Of a stretch of 64,000 bases of DNA, positions 51,559 to 61,333 are shown one piece after another. A model generated the notes under the pieces. That model ran no database searches, had not been told where the DNA came from, and saw nothing but the letters and a program-made list of their open reading frames with translations. The translations under genes were made by a program, and so were the position numbers. This DNA is from Paenibacillus sp. FSL H8-0548. GTDB taxonomy: Bacteria; Bacillota; Bacilli; Paenibacillales; Paenibacillaceae. How positions within the stretch are numbered: the stretch's first letter is position 1; every line of letters starts with the position of its first letter. The DNA lies in contig NZ_CP152049.1 in assembly GCF_038630985.1 (NCBI RefSeq), forward strand, positions 3,863,501 through 3,927,500, given 5' to 3'.

Positions 51559-51573
51559 CGCTAGTAACCTCCT

Positions 51574-52551
51574 TTAAAAGTTCAATACTTTTTGAACCGC
51601 TTCAGAGATACGAGCTACCGAAGGAAGCCACGCATCCTCAACAAGCGCAAACGGATATACGGTATCCGGACCAGCTACACGAAGCACTGGAGCTTCTAGA
51701 TGCAAAATTGCATTTTCATTAATTTGAGCAATGACTTCAGCCGCTGCTCCAGAAGTTTTTTGTGCTTCTTGAACTACAATTGCACGATTCGTTTTCTTGA
51801 TCGAAGCAACAATCGTTTCAATATCAAGAGGAACCAATGAACGAAGATCAATGACCTCTACGTTAACACCTGATTTTTCAAGCTCTTCAGCAGCCTTAAC
51901 AGCTGTATGAACCATAAGGCCATAAGTAATAATTGTGACGTCGCTGCCTTCGCGAACGACATTTGCTTTACCGATTTCAATGGTATATTCGCCTTCAGGC
52001 ACTTCTGCCTTGAATGCGCGATATAGATTCAAATGCTCCATGAAGAAAACAGGATCATTATCGCGAATAGCGGAAATCATCAAGCCTTTTGCATCATAAG
52101 GATTGGAAGGAATGACAACTTTAATACCTGGTGTTTGAATCGCAAGACCCTCAAGAGAATCCGTGTGCAGCTCTGCTGCTTTCACGCCGCCGCCAAAAGG
52201 CGTACGGAATACGATTGGCGAGTTGTAGCGGCCGCCAGAGCGGTAACGCATACGTGCAGCTTGGACAAACATTTGGTCAAGAGCTTCATAGATAAACCCT
52301 ACGAATTGAATTTCAGCGATTGGACGGAAGCCCTGCAAGCCCATACCAACTGCCATACCTGCAAGTGCAGATTCAGCTAGTGGCGTATCAAATACACGGT
52401 CCTCGCCAAATTCATCCTGCAAACCTTCTGTCACACGGAATACTCCGCCGACTTTACCTACGTCCTCACCGAAGATAACGACGTTTGAGTCACGTTTAAG
52501 TTCTACGCGCATCGCATCGCGAATTGCTTCCAACATATTCATTTGAGCCAT
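51574..52551 (-). CDS. pdhB: Pyruvate dehydrogenase E1 beta
   Basis: Beta subunit of the thiamine diphosphate-dependent E1, 325 residues. N-terminal [20 protein letters not shown], central [20 protein letters not shown] and C-terminal [21 protein letters not shown] are typical transketolase-type features. It forms the E1 heterotetramer with PdhA and contributes to the cofactor site. The gene lies 20 nt after pdhA. Confidence 0.96.
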   Translation of the reverse strand: MAQMNMLEAIRDAMRVELKRDSNVVIFGEDVGKVGGVFRVTEGLQDEFGEDRVFDTPLAESALAGMAVGMGLQGFRPIAEIQFVGFIYEALDQMFVQAARMRYRSGGRYNSPIVFRTPFGGGVKAAELHTDSLEGLAIQTPGIKVVIPSNPYDAKGLMISAIRDNDPVFFMEHLNLYRAFKAEVPEGEYTIEIGKANVVREGSDVTIITYGLMVHTAVKAAEELEKSGVNVEVIDLRSLVPLDIETIVASIKKTNRAIVVQEAQKTSGAAAEVIAQINENAILHLEAPVLRVAGPDTVYPFALVEDAWLPSVARISEAVQKVLNF

Positions 52552-52571
52552 GATCGTCAGATCCTCCTCTA

Positions 52572-53792
<1,221 letters not shown>

Positions 53793-53926
53793 CTACAGAC
53801 TTATTTTTTTAGTATAACAGCATAATACAACCAAACAATAATAGATGTGCCTCCTTGATTGTCTTTCTATTGTTTACCCACAAGAGAACCATTCCATTCA
53901 ACAAAAACCATTCGTTAGGAGAGATC

Positions 53927-54667
53927 ATGATGACAGATGAGCGATATTTAAAAAGAACGATTGTAAAAGAAACGGTGCCTAGCCGCTATTTGCCTGAGCA
54001 AGCTCGTAATTTACGAATCTTTTTGCCGCCGGGCTACAACGAGGTGCTGAGCTACCCTGTTGTATATTGTCAGGATGGCGAGGATTTTTTTAACTTCGGA
54101 CGAATTGCCACTACGGCAACAAAATTGATTTTGGACGAAGGGCTAGAGCCTTTCATTATCGTTGGCGTTGATGTCGACAAAAAACTACGCACGGAGGAAT
54201 ATACGCCTGACGGTAATCGACATGCGAACTATATTCGTTTTTTTGCAGAAGAGCTGCTTCCTTTCGTTGAAGAACGTTATGCCGTGAGACAAGTGCCTGA
54301 GCATCGCTTGCTCGCAGGTGATTCTCTTGGAGGCTCGGTTTCTCTGCATTTGGCGCTTGCCTATCCACAGCTATTTTCACAGGTTTTGTCCTTGTCCGGT
54401 GCGTTCTATGGCGTCTCTCAAAATATAATTTCTGAGCAAACCGATCTTAGCTGGCTGAACATCTACATGATCGTCGGCTTGCAGGAGGATGCTTATGAGA
54501 CTGATCGCGGCGTATTTGACTTCGTTGCATTAAATCGTAATGCAAGAGCACTTCTAGACCTTAAGCAGGCGACCATTTTCTATGAAGAGAAGGACGGGAA
54601 GCATCAATGGGGCTTTTGGCAAAAGGAGCTAGACAAGGCATTATCCTATTTTATCGAAATTGAATAA
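53927..54667 (+). CDS. Alpha/beta-hydrolase esterase (enterochelin esterase-like)
   Basis: A 246-residue putative esterase. The nucleophile elbow is AGDSLGGSVSLHLA, with Ser near residue 131. The N-terminal NLRIFLPPGYNEVLSYPVVY and GRIATTATKLILDEG fit the Fes/IroE/YbbA-like esterase family. A C-terminal His in DGKHQWGFW is the likely catalytic base. Two consecutive ATG codons (53927 and 53930) follow AGGAGAG; the second has the better spacing. No siderophore genes are adjacent. Substrate unknown. Confidence 0.83.
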   Translation: MMTDERYLKRTIVKETVPSRYLPEQARNLRIFLPPGYNEVLSYPVVYCQDGEDFFNFGRIATTATKLILDEGLEPFIIVGVDVDKKLRTEEYTPDGNRHANYIRFFAEELLPFVEERYAVRQVPEHRLLAGDSLGGSVSLHLALAYPQLFSQVLSLSGAFYGVSQNIISEQTDLSWLNIYMIVGLQEDAYETDRGVFDFVALNRNARALLDLKQATIFYEEKDGKHQWGFWQKELDKALSYFIEIE

Positions 54668-54672
54668 TCAAT

Positions 54673-54729
54673 AAAAATAAGCTATTCAGCAAGGCTCCTC
54701 CAGAGGCTGCAGAATAGCTTATTTTTTTT
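54673..54729. terminator. Bidirectional terminator between esterase and phosphatase genes
   Basis: AAAATAAGCTATTC and GAATAGCTTATTTT form a 14-bp stem, followed by eight T on the plus strand and a T-rich run on the minus strand. Confidence 0.87.
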
Positions 54730-54735
54730 GCAAGC

Positions 54736-55218
54736 TTACGATAAGCTCATATCCGCCTGTACTCGCTTCAACAGCTCCTTGCAGCCGTTCTCTACCAGCT
54801 CGTAAACAAATGTGAAATTTCCATCGTAATAAGGATCAGGCACATCGGCTATTCCTTGATCAGGCAATAACTCCATAAAGGTAAACAGCTTTTGATGTCC
54901 GCCTTGCTCTTCCGAGAGCAGTGACCGTACGTCACGGAGATTGTTCGTGTCCATGCATACAATATAATCGAAGGCATCAAAATCCGAGGATAATACTAAG
55001 CGAGCCTGCATGCCCTCGTATGAAATCTGATGCTCATCCAGCTGGCTTCTTGTTCCTTCATGAGGGGGATGCCCCACATGCCAATCACCGGTTCCAGCGG
55101 AATCGACCTCAATTTGCTCGGATAATTGAGCCAGCTTAACTTGATGGCGCATAACCGCTTCTGCCATCGGAGATCTGCAAATATTGCCTAGACATACGAA
55201 TAAAATACGCTTCTTCAT
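54736..55218 (-). CDS. Low-molecular-weight protein tyrosine phosphatase
   Basis: A 160-residue cytosolic phosphatase. The P-loop CX5R is C9-R15 in FVCLGNICRSPMAEAV, and the general-acid Asp lies in DVPDPYYDG near 124. Members dephosphorylate phosphotyrosine or, in Bacilli, phosphoarginine (YwlE). The residue after Cys here is Leu, and the CLGNICRS sequence does not clearly resolve YwlE from YfkJ types. Its ATG overlaps the TAA of the TRIC-like gene (TAATG), so expression is coupled. Confidence 0.9.
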   Translation of the reverse strand: MKKRILFVCLGNICRSPMAEAVMRHQVKLAQLSEQIEVDSAGTGDWHVGHPPHEGTRSQLDEHQISYEGMQARLVLSSDFDAFDYIVCMDTNNLRDVRSLLSEEQGGHQKLFTFMELLPDQGIADVPDPYYDGNFTFVYELVENGCKELLKRVQADMSLS

Positions 55219-55862
55219 TAGTTGCCTCTTTTCTGTTGCTCTTGAGTAGTATTGATATTAAGGGAGCGCCGCGGGAGCTTCCACTTGTAATGGACAGACA
55301 ACATCCGGAAGCTAATTATCATAACAAATAGAAATAATAGCTCTGCCGTCGACTTTAGCCAGCCAAGGCCGATAACAAGCCCTGCAAGCATCGCCCATAC
55401 CGCATAAATTTCATCCTTCAGCACCAGCGGCTTGCGGCCGGCAAGCACATCGCGGATAATGCCCCCTCCGATGCCAGTTAACATGGCTGCAACAAGCACA
55501 GCACTAATCGGGTGCTTCATCTGTGTTGCATATAAAGCGCCTTGAATGGCAAACGCAGATAAACCGATAGCATCAAAAAAAGCTTCACTCTTCCTCCACC
55601 GCTGAATCCACACGACAGGAAGCAAAAAGGCAATAGTCATGGCAATCATTGCGATTTTCAATAGATAGCCTTGGCTCCAGAGCGAAGTAACCGGCATACC
55701 GATCAATAAATTGCGGACAACACCACCGCCAAATGCGGTAACAAGGCCAAGCACGAAAACCCCTAAAATATCGTACTCTTCCTCCATTGCTACTACTGCT
55801 CCGCTCAATGCGAATGCAATTGTACCAATAATACTGAAAACTCCAAAAATGTCGATACTCAC
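55218..55862 (-). CDS. TRIC-like cation channel / UPF0126 membrane protein
   Basis: Membrane protein of 214 residues with an internal repeat of three helices plus one. Each repeat ends in a glycine-rich kink, FGGGVVRNLLIG and IGGGIIRDVLAG, which is the hallmark of prokaryotic trimeric intracellular cation channels. The start is a GTG at 55862, 8 nt after GAGGAG; an in-frame extension of 82 codons upstream has no family features. Potassium conductance is known for some homologues. The function of linkage with the downstream phosphatase is unknown. Confidence 0.88.
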   Translation of the reverse strand: MSIDIFGVFSIIGTIAFALSGAVVAMEEEYDILGVFVLGLVTAFGGGVVRNLLIGMPVTSLWSQGYLLKIAMIAMTIAFLLPVVWIQRWRKSEAFFDAIGLSAFAIQGALYATQMKHPISAVLVAAMLTGIGGGIIRDVLAGRKPLVLKDEIYAVWAMLAGLVIGLGWLKSTAELLFLFVMIISFRMLSVHYKWKLPRRSLNINTTQEQQKRGN

Positions 55863-56079
55863 CGCAATAGCTCCTCGCTTCCCGTACATGAACCGACCGA
55901 TTTCATCGGTACTTTCCTTCACCATTTTAGCTGGGAGCCTGCAGTTTCGCAACGACAAATTTCGCAGCTGCTTATAAATAGTACAACAAGTAATTTGGAT
56001 TGCTCTAGTTTTTAATGGCCAATAGGCTTTATACTTGAAATATTCGAAAAATGATACATAGGAATAGAAAGGAATATGA

Positions 56080-56721
56080 ATGATGCAGCCTCGAATTATT
56101 ATTTGCACAGGTGGTCAGCTTGGCAGTTGGGCACTTGAACACATAGAAACTACCGATGTGCTTATTGGAGCAGACAGCGGTGCTCGTTTTCTTATTTCAC
56201 ATGGTTTCCGCCCTGATATTTCTATTGGTGACTTTGATTCTGTCTCGGAGGAGGATCTTATCGCCATTCGAGAAAATAGCGGACAAACGATTGCATGTGA
56301 TCCCATCGACAAAAACTATACCGATACCGAAATGGCAGTGCGATTAGCATTGGACATGCAGCCACGCGAGCTTATACTTCTTGGAGCGCTTGGCACCCGC
56401 TTTGATCATTCTTTGGCAAACGTGCATTTGCTTGCTCTAGCCGCTGCTCAGCAAGTACAAGCAGCGATTATCGATGATCACAACAAAATCTCGCTTATCC
56501 AAGACCAAACCACGATTGAGAAGCAAGGCTTTCCCAATGTATCGCTGCTCCCGCTTTCCATGCGTGTAGAAGGGATTACGCTGCATGGCTTTCAGTACCC
56601 ATTGACCGAAGCTGAATTGACAATTGGACAGTCACTTGGGATCAGCAACGTGCTGACTGCTGCTTTTGGAACGATTCGAATATGCGAAGGACTATTGCTT
56701 GTCATTCAAAGCAGGGACTAA
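56080..56721 (+). CDS. thiN: Thiamine pyrophosphokinase
   Basis: Transfers pyrophosphate from ATP to thiamine to make thiamine pyrophosphate, 213 residues. Clear motifs are IGADSGARFL, SIGDFDSVSEED, DKNYTDTEMAVRLAL and LGALGTRFDHSLANVHLL, followed by the C-terminal beta-sandwich. The start codon is uncertain between two adjacent ATG codons. In Bacillus thiN is near rpmB and rpe, but here it is flanked by the TRIC gene and a MutS2-like gene. Confidence 0.9.
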   Translation: MMQPRIIICTGGQLGSWALEHIETTDVLIGADSGARFLISHGFRPDISIGDFDSVSEEDLIAIRENSGQTIACDPIDKNYTDTEMAVRLALDMQPRELILLGALGTRFDHSLANVHLLALAAAQQVQAAIIDDHNKISLIQDQTTIEKQGFPNVSLLPLSMRVEGITLHGFQYPLTEAELTIGQSLGISNVLTAAFGTIRICEGLLLVIQSRD

Positions 56722-56755
56722 GCTCTCCTTCAGAACTTAAAGCTGTTTCTGACTA

Positions 56756-56790
56756 TACGCGGGAGCTTACCTAGCAGTCCTTCCCGCGTA
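56756..56790. terminator. Hairpin between thiN and MutS2-like gene
   Basis: TACGCGGGA and TCCCGCGTA form a perfect 9-bp stem in the convergent space. There is no U-tract. Confidence 0.5.
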
Positions 56791-56802
56791 ATGGCTTGTA
56801 GA

Positions 56803-58773
56803 TTACTCTTGATTTTCCGCCGGTGTCTCGATCATAAGTCCTTCTACATATTTGCGGTTCATCAGCTTGCGAGTCTTTCTGTTTTCTTTAGATTCAAATA
56901 CAATATCCAAATCATAGTCCTCACCGGGATAAAGCTCTGTTTTTGCAATATAAAGTCTCATTCGCTTATGCTTGAAACTGAGTTTTTGGCCTTGTACCTG
57001 CACAATTACATTTCCTCGCTCGTCTGCTGGTTGAAATACAACGCCCATGCGTCGCAATGGATAAATCCATACCGCGTCTCCTTTTTCGAATGCTCGAACC
57101 GGTTTATTTATTTGTGGATCACCAGTAGCTGCGTTTGATTTTACCGCATTGCTTCTTTTGGTTGTTTCGGTTGTCGAAGATTCCAAATTTCCGCCGCCTT
57201 GTTCACAATCGTTAAATGCATTCGCCAACTCAGGTGACAGAATCGCTTCTTTCCGTATAAGCAATTGCTCCGCACGCTGCATAACCTCTTCCGGAAGACC
57301 GAAGCGCCTTGCGATGGCGAACGCATGACTATCTCCCGCCTCCCCCATCTCCAAACGATACAGTGGCTTTAACGTCTCCGCATCAAAGGCCATTCTCCCG
57401 TTCTGGCACCCATGTGTACGAGTTGCAAATGCTTTGATTTCATTGAAATGTGTAGTAGCCGCAGTGAGTGCTTCCTTCTTCAACAGCTGCTCTAACAAGG
57501 CAATAGAGAGTGCTATTCCTTCCGAAGGATCTGTACCTGCTGCAAGCTCGTCGAGCAGCAGCAAAGCCCTCGGGCCTGCAACCTGCAGCATCTCTCTCAG
57601 CACTGTGATATGAGAAGAGAAGGTGCTAAGCGATTGTTCCAGACTTTGTCCATCCCCCACATCCGCAAGCACATGCTGAAATACACCCATTTCACTGCCC
57701 TTTTCGACGGGTACAAGCAGCCCTGATTGCACCATGAGTACAAATAAGCCAATGGTCTTCAAGGTTGCCGTCTTGCCGCCAGTGTTAGGGCCTGTAATAA
57801 TAAGCTGTCTCCAGTCATAACCAAGCTCAATTTGTAGAGGAACACTATTTTGTCCCAATAACGGATGACGCGCATTAATAAAACGAATGACGGGTTGCTC
57901 CGATAAGGTCATTTTTTGACCATCATAAGAACGGGATAGCTTTGCGCGAGCTGTAATGAAATCAAAAGCAGCCATCGCTTCAACATTGCGAAGCAGCTCA
58001 TAAGAGAACGATTCTGCGAGCTCGGATAAACGAGCTAAGATGACGGTTCGCTCTCTCTCCTCCACTGCTTTCCATTGCTGCAATTCAGCTTGAAGCTCGG
58101 CAACATCAAGAGGTTCAACAAACAAGGTCTGACCGCTGGCCGATTCATCCCATACCGTACCCGGCACTTGCTTGCGAAGCTCCCTTTTTACAGCAATAAC
58201 AAATCGATCTCGACGCTTGCTAATAACGGGCTCCTGCAAGGACGGTCGATATTTACTGAGCGCATGCTCCATTTTTTTCTGTATTTTGTCCTCTGATGCG
58301 TAAATATGCCTGCGAATATAAGCTAAGTCGGCGCTGGCCTGATCAGTAATTAGACCATACCGGATACAACGGCTGAGCTCCTCACGAAGCTCGGGACAAT
58401 CATACATGGACTCCGCATAGGCGGCTATCGTCGGCGCAATATTTCGCTTGCTATTCATATATCTTTTCATTTGCACGACCGATGTAAGCCACACTGACAC
58501 TTGCTCGAGCTCCTGTTCGTTATATATCCTTCCTTTGCCCAGCAGCGCTAAAAATGGTTCAATCCCTTCCATTGCAGATAGCGGAATACTTGCCCCGCTT
58601 GCTAGCAAGTGGGCCGCCTCCTCGGTTTCCTCCAGCCATGCTGCTACTTGACGAAGCTTAGTGCTTGGCTCCAATCTCTCAGCCAGCAAGCGTCCTGCTG
58701 GTGATACCGTATTGCTTACTACCGCTTCTTTTACTTTATCGAACTCTAATCTTTTCCATGATGCATGATTCAT
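56803..58773 (-). CDS. MutS2-like ATPase lacking the Smr nuclease domain
   Basis: A 656-residue MutS-family protein. The N-terminal core and clamp helices (VKEAVVSNTVSPAGRLLAERL, GQTLFVEPLDVAELQAEL) match MutS2. The ATPase has Walker A IITGPNTGGKTATLKTIGL (about 328) and Walker B LLLDELAAGTDPSEGIAL (about 408). A KOW-like basic segment (GDAVWIYPLRRMGVVFQP) follows near 570. Standard MutS2 has about 785 residues with a C-terminal Smr endonuclease, absent here. MutS2 suppresses recombination and can split collided ribosomes, so this may be a specialised paralogue. Its leader region contains a leader ORF and two terminators, suggesting regulated expression. Confidence 0.88.
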   Translation of the reverse strand: MNHASWKRLEFDKVKEAVVSNTVSPAGRLLAERLEPSTKLRQVAAWLEETEEAAHLLASGASIPLSAMEGIEPFLALLGKGRIYNEQELEQVSVWLTSVVQMKRYMNSKRNIAPTIAAYAESMYDCPELREELSRCIRYGLITDQASADLAYIRRHIYASEDKIQKKMEHALSKYRPSLQEPVISKRRDRFVIAVKRELRKQVPGTVWDESASGQTLFVEPLDVAELQAELQQWKAVEERERTVILARLSELAESFSYELLRNVEAMAAFDFITARAKLSRSYDGQKMTLSEQPVIRFINARHPLLGQNSVPLQIELGYDWRQLIITGPNTGGKTATLKTIGLFVLMVQSGLLVPVEKGSEMGVFQHVLADVGDGQSLEQSLSTFSSHITVLREMLQVAGPRALLLLDELAAGTDPSEGIALSIALLEQLLKKEALTAATTHFNEIKAFATRTHGCQNGRMAFDAETLKPLYRLEMGEAGDSHAFAIARRFGLPEEVMQRAEQLLIRKEAILSPELANAFNDCEQGGGNLESSTTETTKRSNAVKSNAATGDPQINKPVRAFEKGDAVWIYPLRRMGVVFQPADERGNVIVQVQGQKLSFKHKRMRLYIAKTELYPGEDYDLDIVFESKENRKTRKLMNRKYVEGLMIETPAENQE

Positions 58774-58797
58774 TTTTTAAAACCTCCTCAAATTTTG

Positions 58798-58847
58798 AAA
58801 AAAAAAAAAGACAGGAACAGAACGCGGGCGCGTTCCATTCCTGTCTT
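58798..58847 (-). terminator. Leader terminator 2 before MutS2-like gene
   Basis: Minus strand AAGACAGGAA and TTCCTGTCTT with inner GAACGC/GCGTTC, followed by at least ten T, 24 nt before the ATG. Confidence 0.88.
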
Positions 58848-58910
58848 AATCGACTGATGCTCCAATACCGCTTCCATCGTTAACGAAATCGTTAGCATGG
58901 AAACGGATAT

Positions 58911-58936
58911 AAAAAAACCGCGCTGCGAGAGCACGG
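58911..58936 (-). terminator. Leader terminator 1 before MutS2-like gene
   Basis: Minus strand CCGTGCT and AGCGCGG form a 7-bp stem with one G-U pair, followed by seven T. Confidence 0.7.
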
Positions 58937-59081
58937 TGATTGGGCCGCTGTCGAATTGCTTCAGGCGGAAATCCTCATGTCCTTAACTCTTGGCGCCAGA
59001 TCACGAAATAGAGCCTTGCTGCACGACGCTTTCGCATCGGGCTATAGCCGCAAGACCATCGATCATCTGACCATATCCAAT

Positions 59082-59108
59082 TTATGAGTTAAAGACACCG
59101 GTTAACAT
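59082..59108 (-). CDS. 8-codon leader ORF of MutS2-like gene
   Basis: Encodes MLTGVFNS and stop. AAAAGGGG lies 8 nt before the ATG, a strong binding site. The ORF spans the 5' arm of the closing helix of the leader RNA, which is the geometry expected of an attenuator leader peptide. Translation has not been shown. Confidence 0.55.
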   Translation of the reverse strand: MLTGVFNS

Positions 59109-59159
59109 TAAAATTTCCCCTTTTGGCAATGAAATGTTATTAAAAAAGGTTACTTTCAT

Positions 59160-59189
59160 AATGTACAAAAAAAACAAGCTGATTGTCAA
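59160..59189 (-). promoter_or_regulatory. Promoter of the MutS2-like leader
   Basis: Minus strand perfect TTGACA (59184-59189), 18-bp T-rich spacer, TACATT (59160-59165). It lies just after the MBL-fold gene stop, making the leader its own transcript. Confidence 0.65.
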
Positions 59190-59208
59190 GAAAAAGCATA
59201 GCGCTTGA

Positions 59209-59985
59209 TTATAAACGAACAATCATTCCCGTTCGAGCAAATTGCAAATGGTCAGGGAGTGCATAATTTCGACGCAGATCGATATCATGCGACATATGAG
59301 TAAAAATGGTTTGCTTTGGCTTCCACTTCGCAATAAGATCTGTAGCTTCGACCACATCATATACCGATCTGGTTTCATACGCGAACGGTTCATGGTAGAA
59401 GCTAGTGCCAAGTACCAGCAAATCCAAGTCAGCTAGCGGCTTCTGCTGCTCATCCGTTAGGCCAATGGAGTCGGAGCAGTATACCCATGTGCAGCCCGTC
59501 TCAACGTGCTCGAAGCGAAAGGCATAGGCATAACCATTTTTACCATGATTAACACGCCAACTTGTTGTCTGCCATTTGCCTAGCATGATCGGTTCATCAA
59601 AGGGGCGGAATTGAATATGGCGAACAAGCCATGGGAATCTCTCTACAATTTCCGAAATAACTTCCGAAGGAGCGTAGGCAATTCCTTGTTTATTCAGCCA
59701 CCGGCATGCATCTGCCCATTCCGCAAGTCCGCCAATATGGTCGAAATGCGCGTGTGTAATTAGCAGCGTATTAAGGGTACGCAGGCTTGCAGCCTCTAAT
59801 TGCTTCCCGAAATCCGGGCCGCAATCAATCCATACAGTACCCGCATCCTGATCTTCGATCTGTAGAGATGATCTTAGCCGCCGATTGACACCCTCGGCGC
59901 GTGATTCACTGCACACCTCGCAATCACAATATATACGCGGTACTCCCATAGAATCGCCTGTTCCTCTAAAGATTAGTCTAGTCAT
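59209..59985 (-). CDS. MBL-fold metallo-hydrolase (PhnP-like)
   Basis: A 258-residue metallo-beta-lactamase-fold hydrolase. The metal-binding motif THAHFDHIGGL is near residue 77-87, with further ligands in SDSIGL and HMSHDID. An N-terminal CDCEVC segment could bind structural zinc, as in PhnP phosphodiesterase. The ATG overlaps the stop of the GNAT gene upstream (ATGA), and the longer in-frame start at 60042 is within that gene, so 59985 is chosen. It is the last gene of a four-gene coupled cassette. The substrate may be a cyclic phosphodiester, but this is not certain. Confidence 0.88.
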   Translation of the reverse strand: MTRLIFRGTGDSMGVPRIYCDCEVCSESRAEGVNRRLRSSLQIEDQDAGTVWIDCGPDFGKQLEAASLRTLNTLLITHAHFDHIGGLAEWADACRWLNKQGIAYAPSEVISEIVERFPWLVRHIQFRPFDEPIMLGKWQTTSWRVNHGKNGYAYAFRFEHVETGCTWVYCSDSIGLTDEQQKPLADLDLLVLGTSFYHEPFAYETRSVYDVVEATDLIAKWKPKQTIFTHMSHDIDLRRNYALPDHLQFARTGMIVRL

Positions 59986-60656
59986 AACGGAAGCAGCTCT
60001 AAAGTGTCCATTCCACGAATGGTTTCCATCATGCTGATCCATTCCGCTGGCTTATTCGGCAAAGCTGAATAATAACCTTCTAAAAATGTCGCCACAAGTG
60101 ATGCCGCGATCACTGAAAGCTCTTCATCCTGCGGAAGAAAGCATAGATCCAGCTCTGCAACGGCTTGCCCTTCATGGTCCCAAGACGGATGTACATAAGG
60201 GAATGCAATACGTTTATAGCCTATATGCGATAAAACCTCGCGGCGAACATACGGATTCATCGGCGATACCCCGCCAAATGCATGCTCCTCAGCACGATAA
60301 GGGTCATATACTTCAGCAAACATGCCAAGCGGAGTAGTGCCCGATTGCTCTGCAAGCTTCACTAAATCACGCTCGCGATTACGGAGCAGAAAACGTCCAA
60401 TACCCAAGGAAGGCTTGCCTATAATCGTAAAATCAGTCATGGCTACACGAAGATCGGGATAGTAACGATATTCCGTTGAACCAACGACTTCGCCTTCATG
60501 AATGGCGACATAAACATGAATCGTGGGATCTTCGAGCGGCTCTCGCCAGAGCTCATATGCCAGCACCTCTTCTGGTGGGAAGATCGTTTGCAGAAGCTTA
60601 TGTAATGGTCCAAAATAATGGTCTTCAATGGAACGAATTCGATGATAGATGAGCAT
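59982..60656 (-). CDS. GNAT-like acetyltransferase, second of cassette
   Basis: A 224-residue protein that starts MLIYHRIRSIEDHYFGPLHK and includes VYVAIHEGEVVGSTEYRYYP and IGKPSLGIGRFLLRNRE, a degenerate acetyl-CoA binding motif with GIGRFL. AAGGAG is 8 nt before the ATG at 60656; upstream in-frame codons overlap the previous gene and are excluded. The 14-nt gap and overlapped downstream gene place it firmly in the cassette. Substrate unknown. Confidence 0.8.
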   Translation of the reverse strand: MLIYHRIRSIEDHYFGPLHKLLQTIFPPEEVLAYELWREPLEDPTIHVYVAIHEGEVVGSTEYRYYPDLRVAMTDFTIIGKPSLGIGRFLLRNRERDLVKLAEQSGTTPLGMFAEVYDPYRAEEHAFGGVSPMNPYVRREVLSHIGYKRIAFPYVHPSWDHEGQAVAELDLCFLPQDEELSVIAASLVATFLEGYYSALPNKPAEWISMMETIRGMDTLELLPL

Positions 60657-60670
60657 AAGGCATATCTCCT

Positions 60671-61333
60671 TTATATAAATGGATTGCGCCACTCCATAAT
60701 GGCTGCGCAGTGGTTGGACTGCTCGTCTTCTAAATAGTGATGGGCAACACCAGCAGGCATTCTGCCGCATCTGAGCAAGAAGGTAATGACAGGATCCTTC
60801 CTCTCGCCTGAGATTACCTGATCCAGATAATTCTCCGGTGACAGCTCATGTGCATAAGCGCCGTAGCCTGGCATTCGACCACCGCCAAGCAGCCTGCGAA
60901 GCCCTAGCTGTACGACCGTTTCATACATGCTTTGCATCAGCCATTTGCCGATGCCGGTTTTGCGATATTCCGGGATGACACAAATATCAACAACGTATAG
61001 CGTATCTCCATTCGAATTATGGTTTCGAATATATCCGCCGCCCGTTATCGTTTCCCAGTCATGGTTATCACCGTAATCGTCCATATTCACAAGCAAGGCA
61101 GTCATGGAGCCGACCAACTGATTGCCGACCTCTGCACATAAAGCACCTGCTGGAAAACGAATCACATGCTCAGCCAACTGCTCTTTATTCCACCAAAGCT
61201 CCTCTGGGAAGGGCGGAGGAAAGCTTGCTCGCTGCACATCAATCAAGGAATCAAAATCTGTATGACTATAATTGCGGATTACCGTTTTTTGAGGTTTGCC
61301 GTCAACAAATAAATATAGCTCTTTGTGCATCAT
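60671..61333 (-). CDS. GNAT-family acetyltransferase, first of cassette
   Basis: A 220-residue GNAT with motif A in VVDICVIPEYRKTGIGKWLMQ near the middle. Residues before it (GSMTALLVNMDDYG) form the central beta strands. The C-terminal half contains RRLLGGGRMPGYGAYAHELS, a feature seen in GNATs that accompany nitrilase-type genes or are fused to them. The ATG overlaps the TGA of the carbon-nitrogen hydrolase gene. The link to the hydrolase suggests joint action on an amide or amine, but this is not proven. Confidence 0.83.
   Translation of the reverse strand: MMHKELYLFVDGKPQKTVIRNYSHTDFDSLIDVQRASFPPPFPEELWWNKEQLAEHVIRFPAGALCAEVGNQLVGSMTALLVNMDDYGDNHDWETITGGGYIRNHNSNGDTLYVVDICVIPEYRKTGIGKWLMQSMYETVVQLGLRRLLGGGRMPGYGAYAHELSPENYLDQVISGERKDPVITFLLRCGRMPAGVAHHYLEDEQSNHCAAIMEWRNPFI

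Larger units (their letters stand above)
58774..59153 (-). ncRNA. Structured attenuator leader of MutS2-like gene
   Basis: About 380 nt from predicted transcription start to the MutS2-like ATG. In order: an 8-codon ORF (59082-59108); a multibranch domain closed by the 11-bp pairing of 59086-59096 with 58979-58989; a small hairpin; terminator 1 (58911-58936); a hairpin (58868-58906) closed by CCGTTTCCAT/ATGGAAGCGG; terminator 2 (58798-58847); then GAGGAGG and ATG. The 5' arm of the closing helix overlaps the leader ORF, so ribosome position would affect folding. It does not match T-box, SAM, FMN or ydaO consensus features that I know. Ribosome-sensing control is inferred. Confidence 0.65.

Noticed and set aside
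50680..51564. Long plus-strand frame of 294 codons
   Set aside because: It is antisense to pdhC; the Ala/Pro-rich linker codons suppress stops on the opposite strand. Its product is Cys/Ser-rich without domains.
55863..56108. N-terminal extension of the TRIC-like protein
   Set aside because: The added 82 residues lack family features, and a GTG with ideal GAGGAG spacing matches the homologue start.
58774..59190. T-box, SAM, FMN or ydaO riboswitch
   Set aside because: No T-box TGGNACC bulge sequence or other family consensus could be found. The leader ORF and helix point to a ribosome-sensing attenuator instead.
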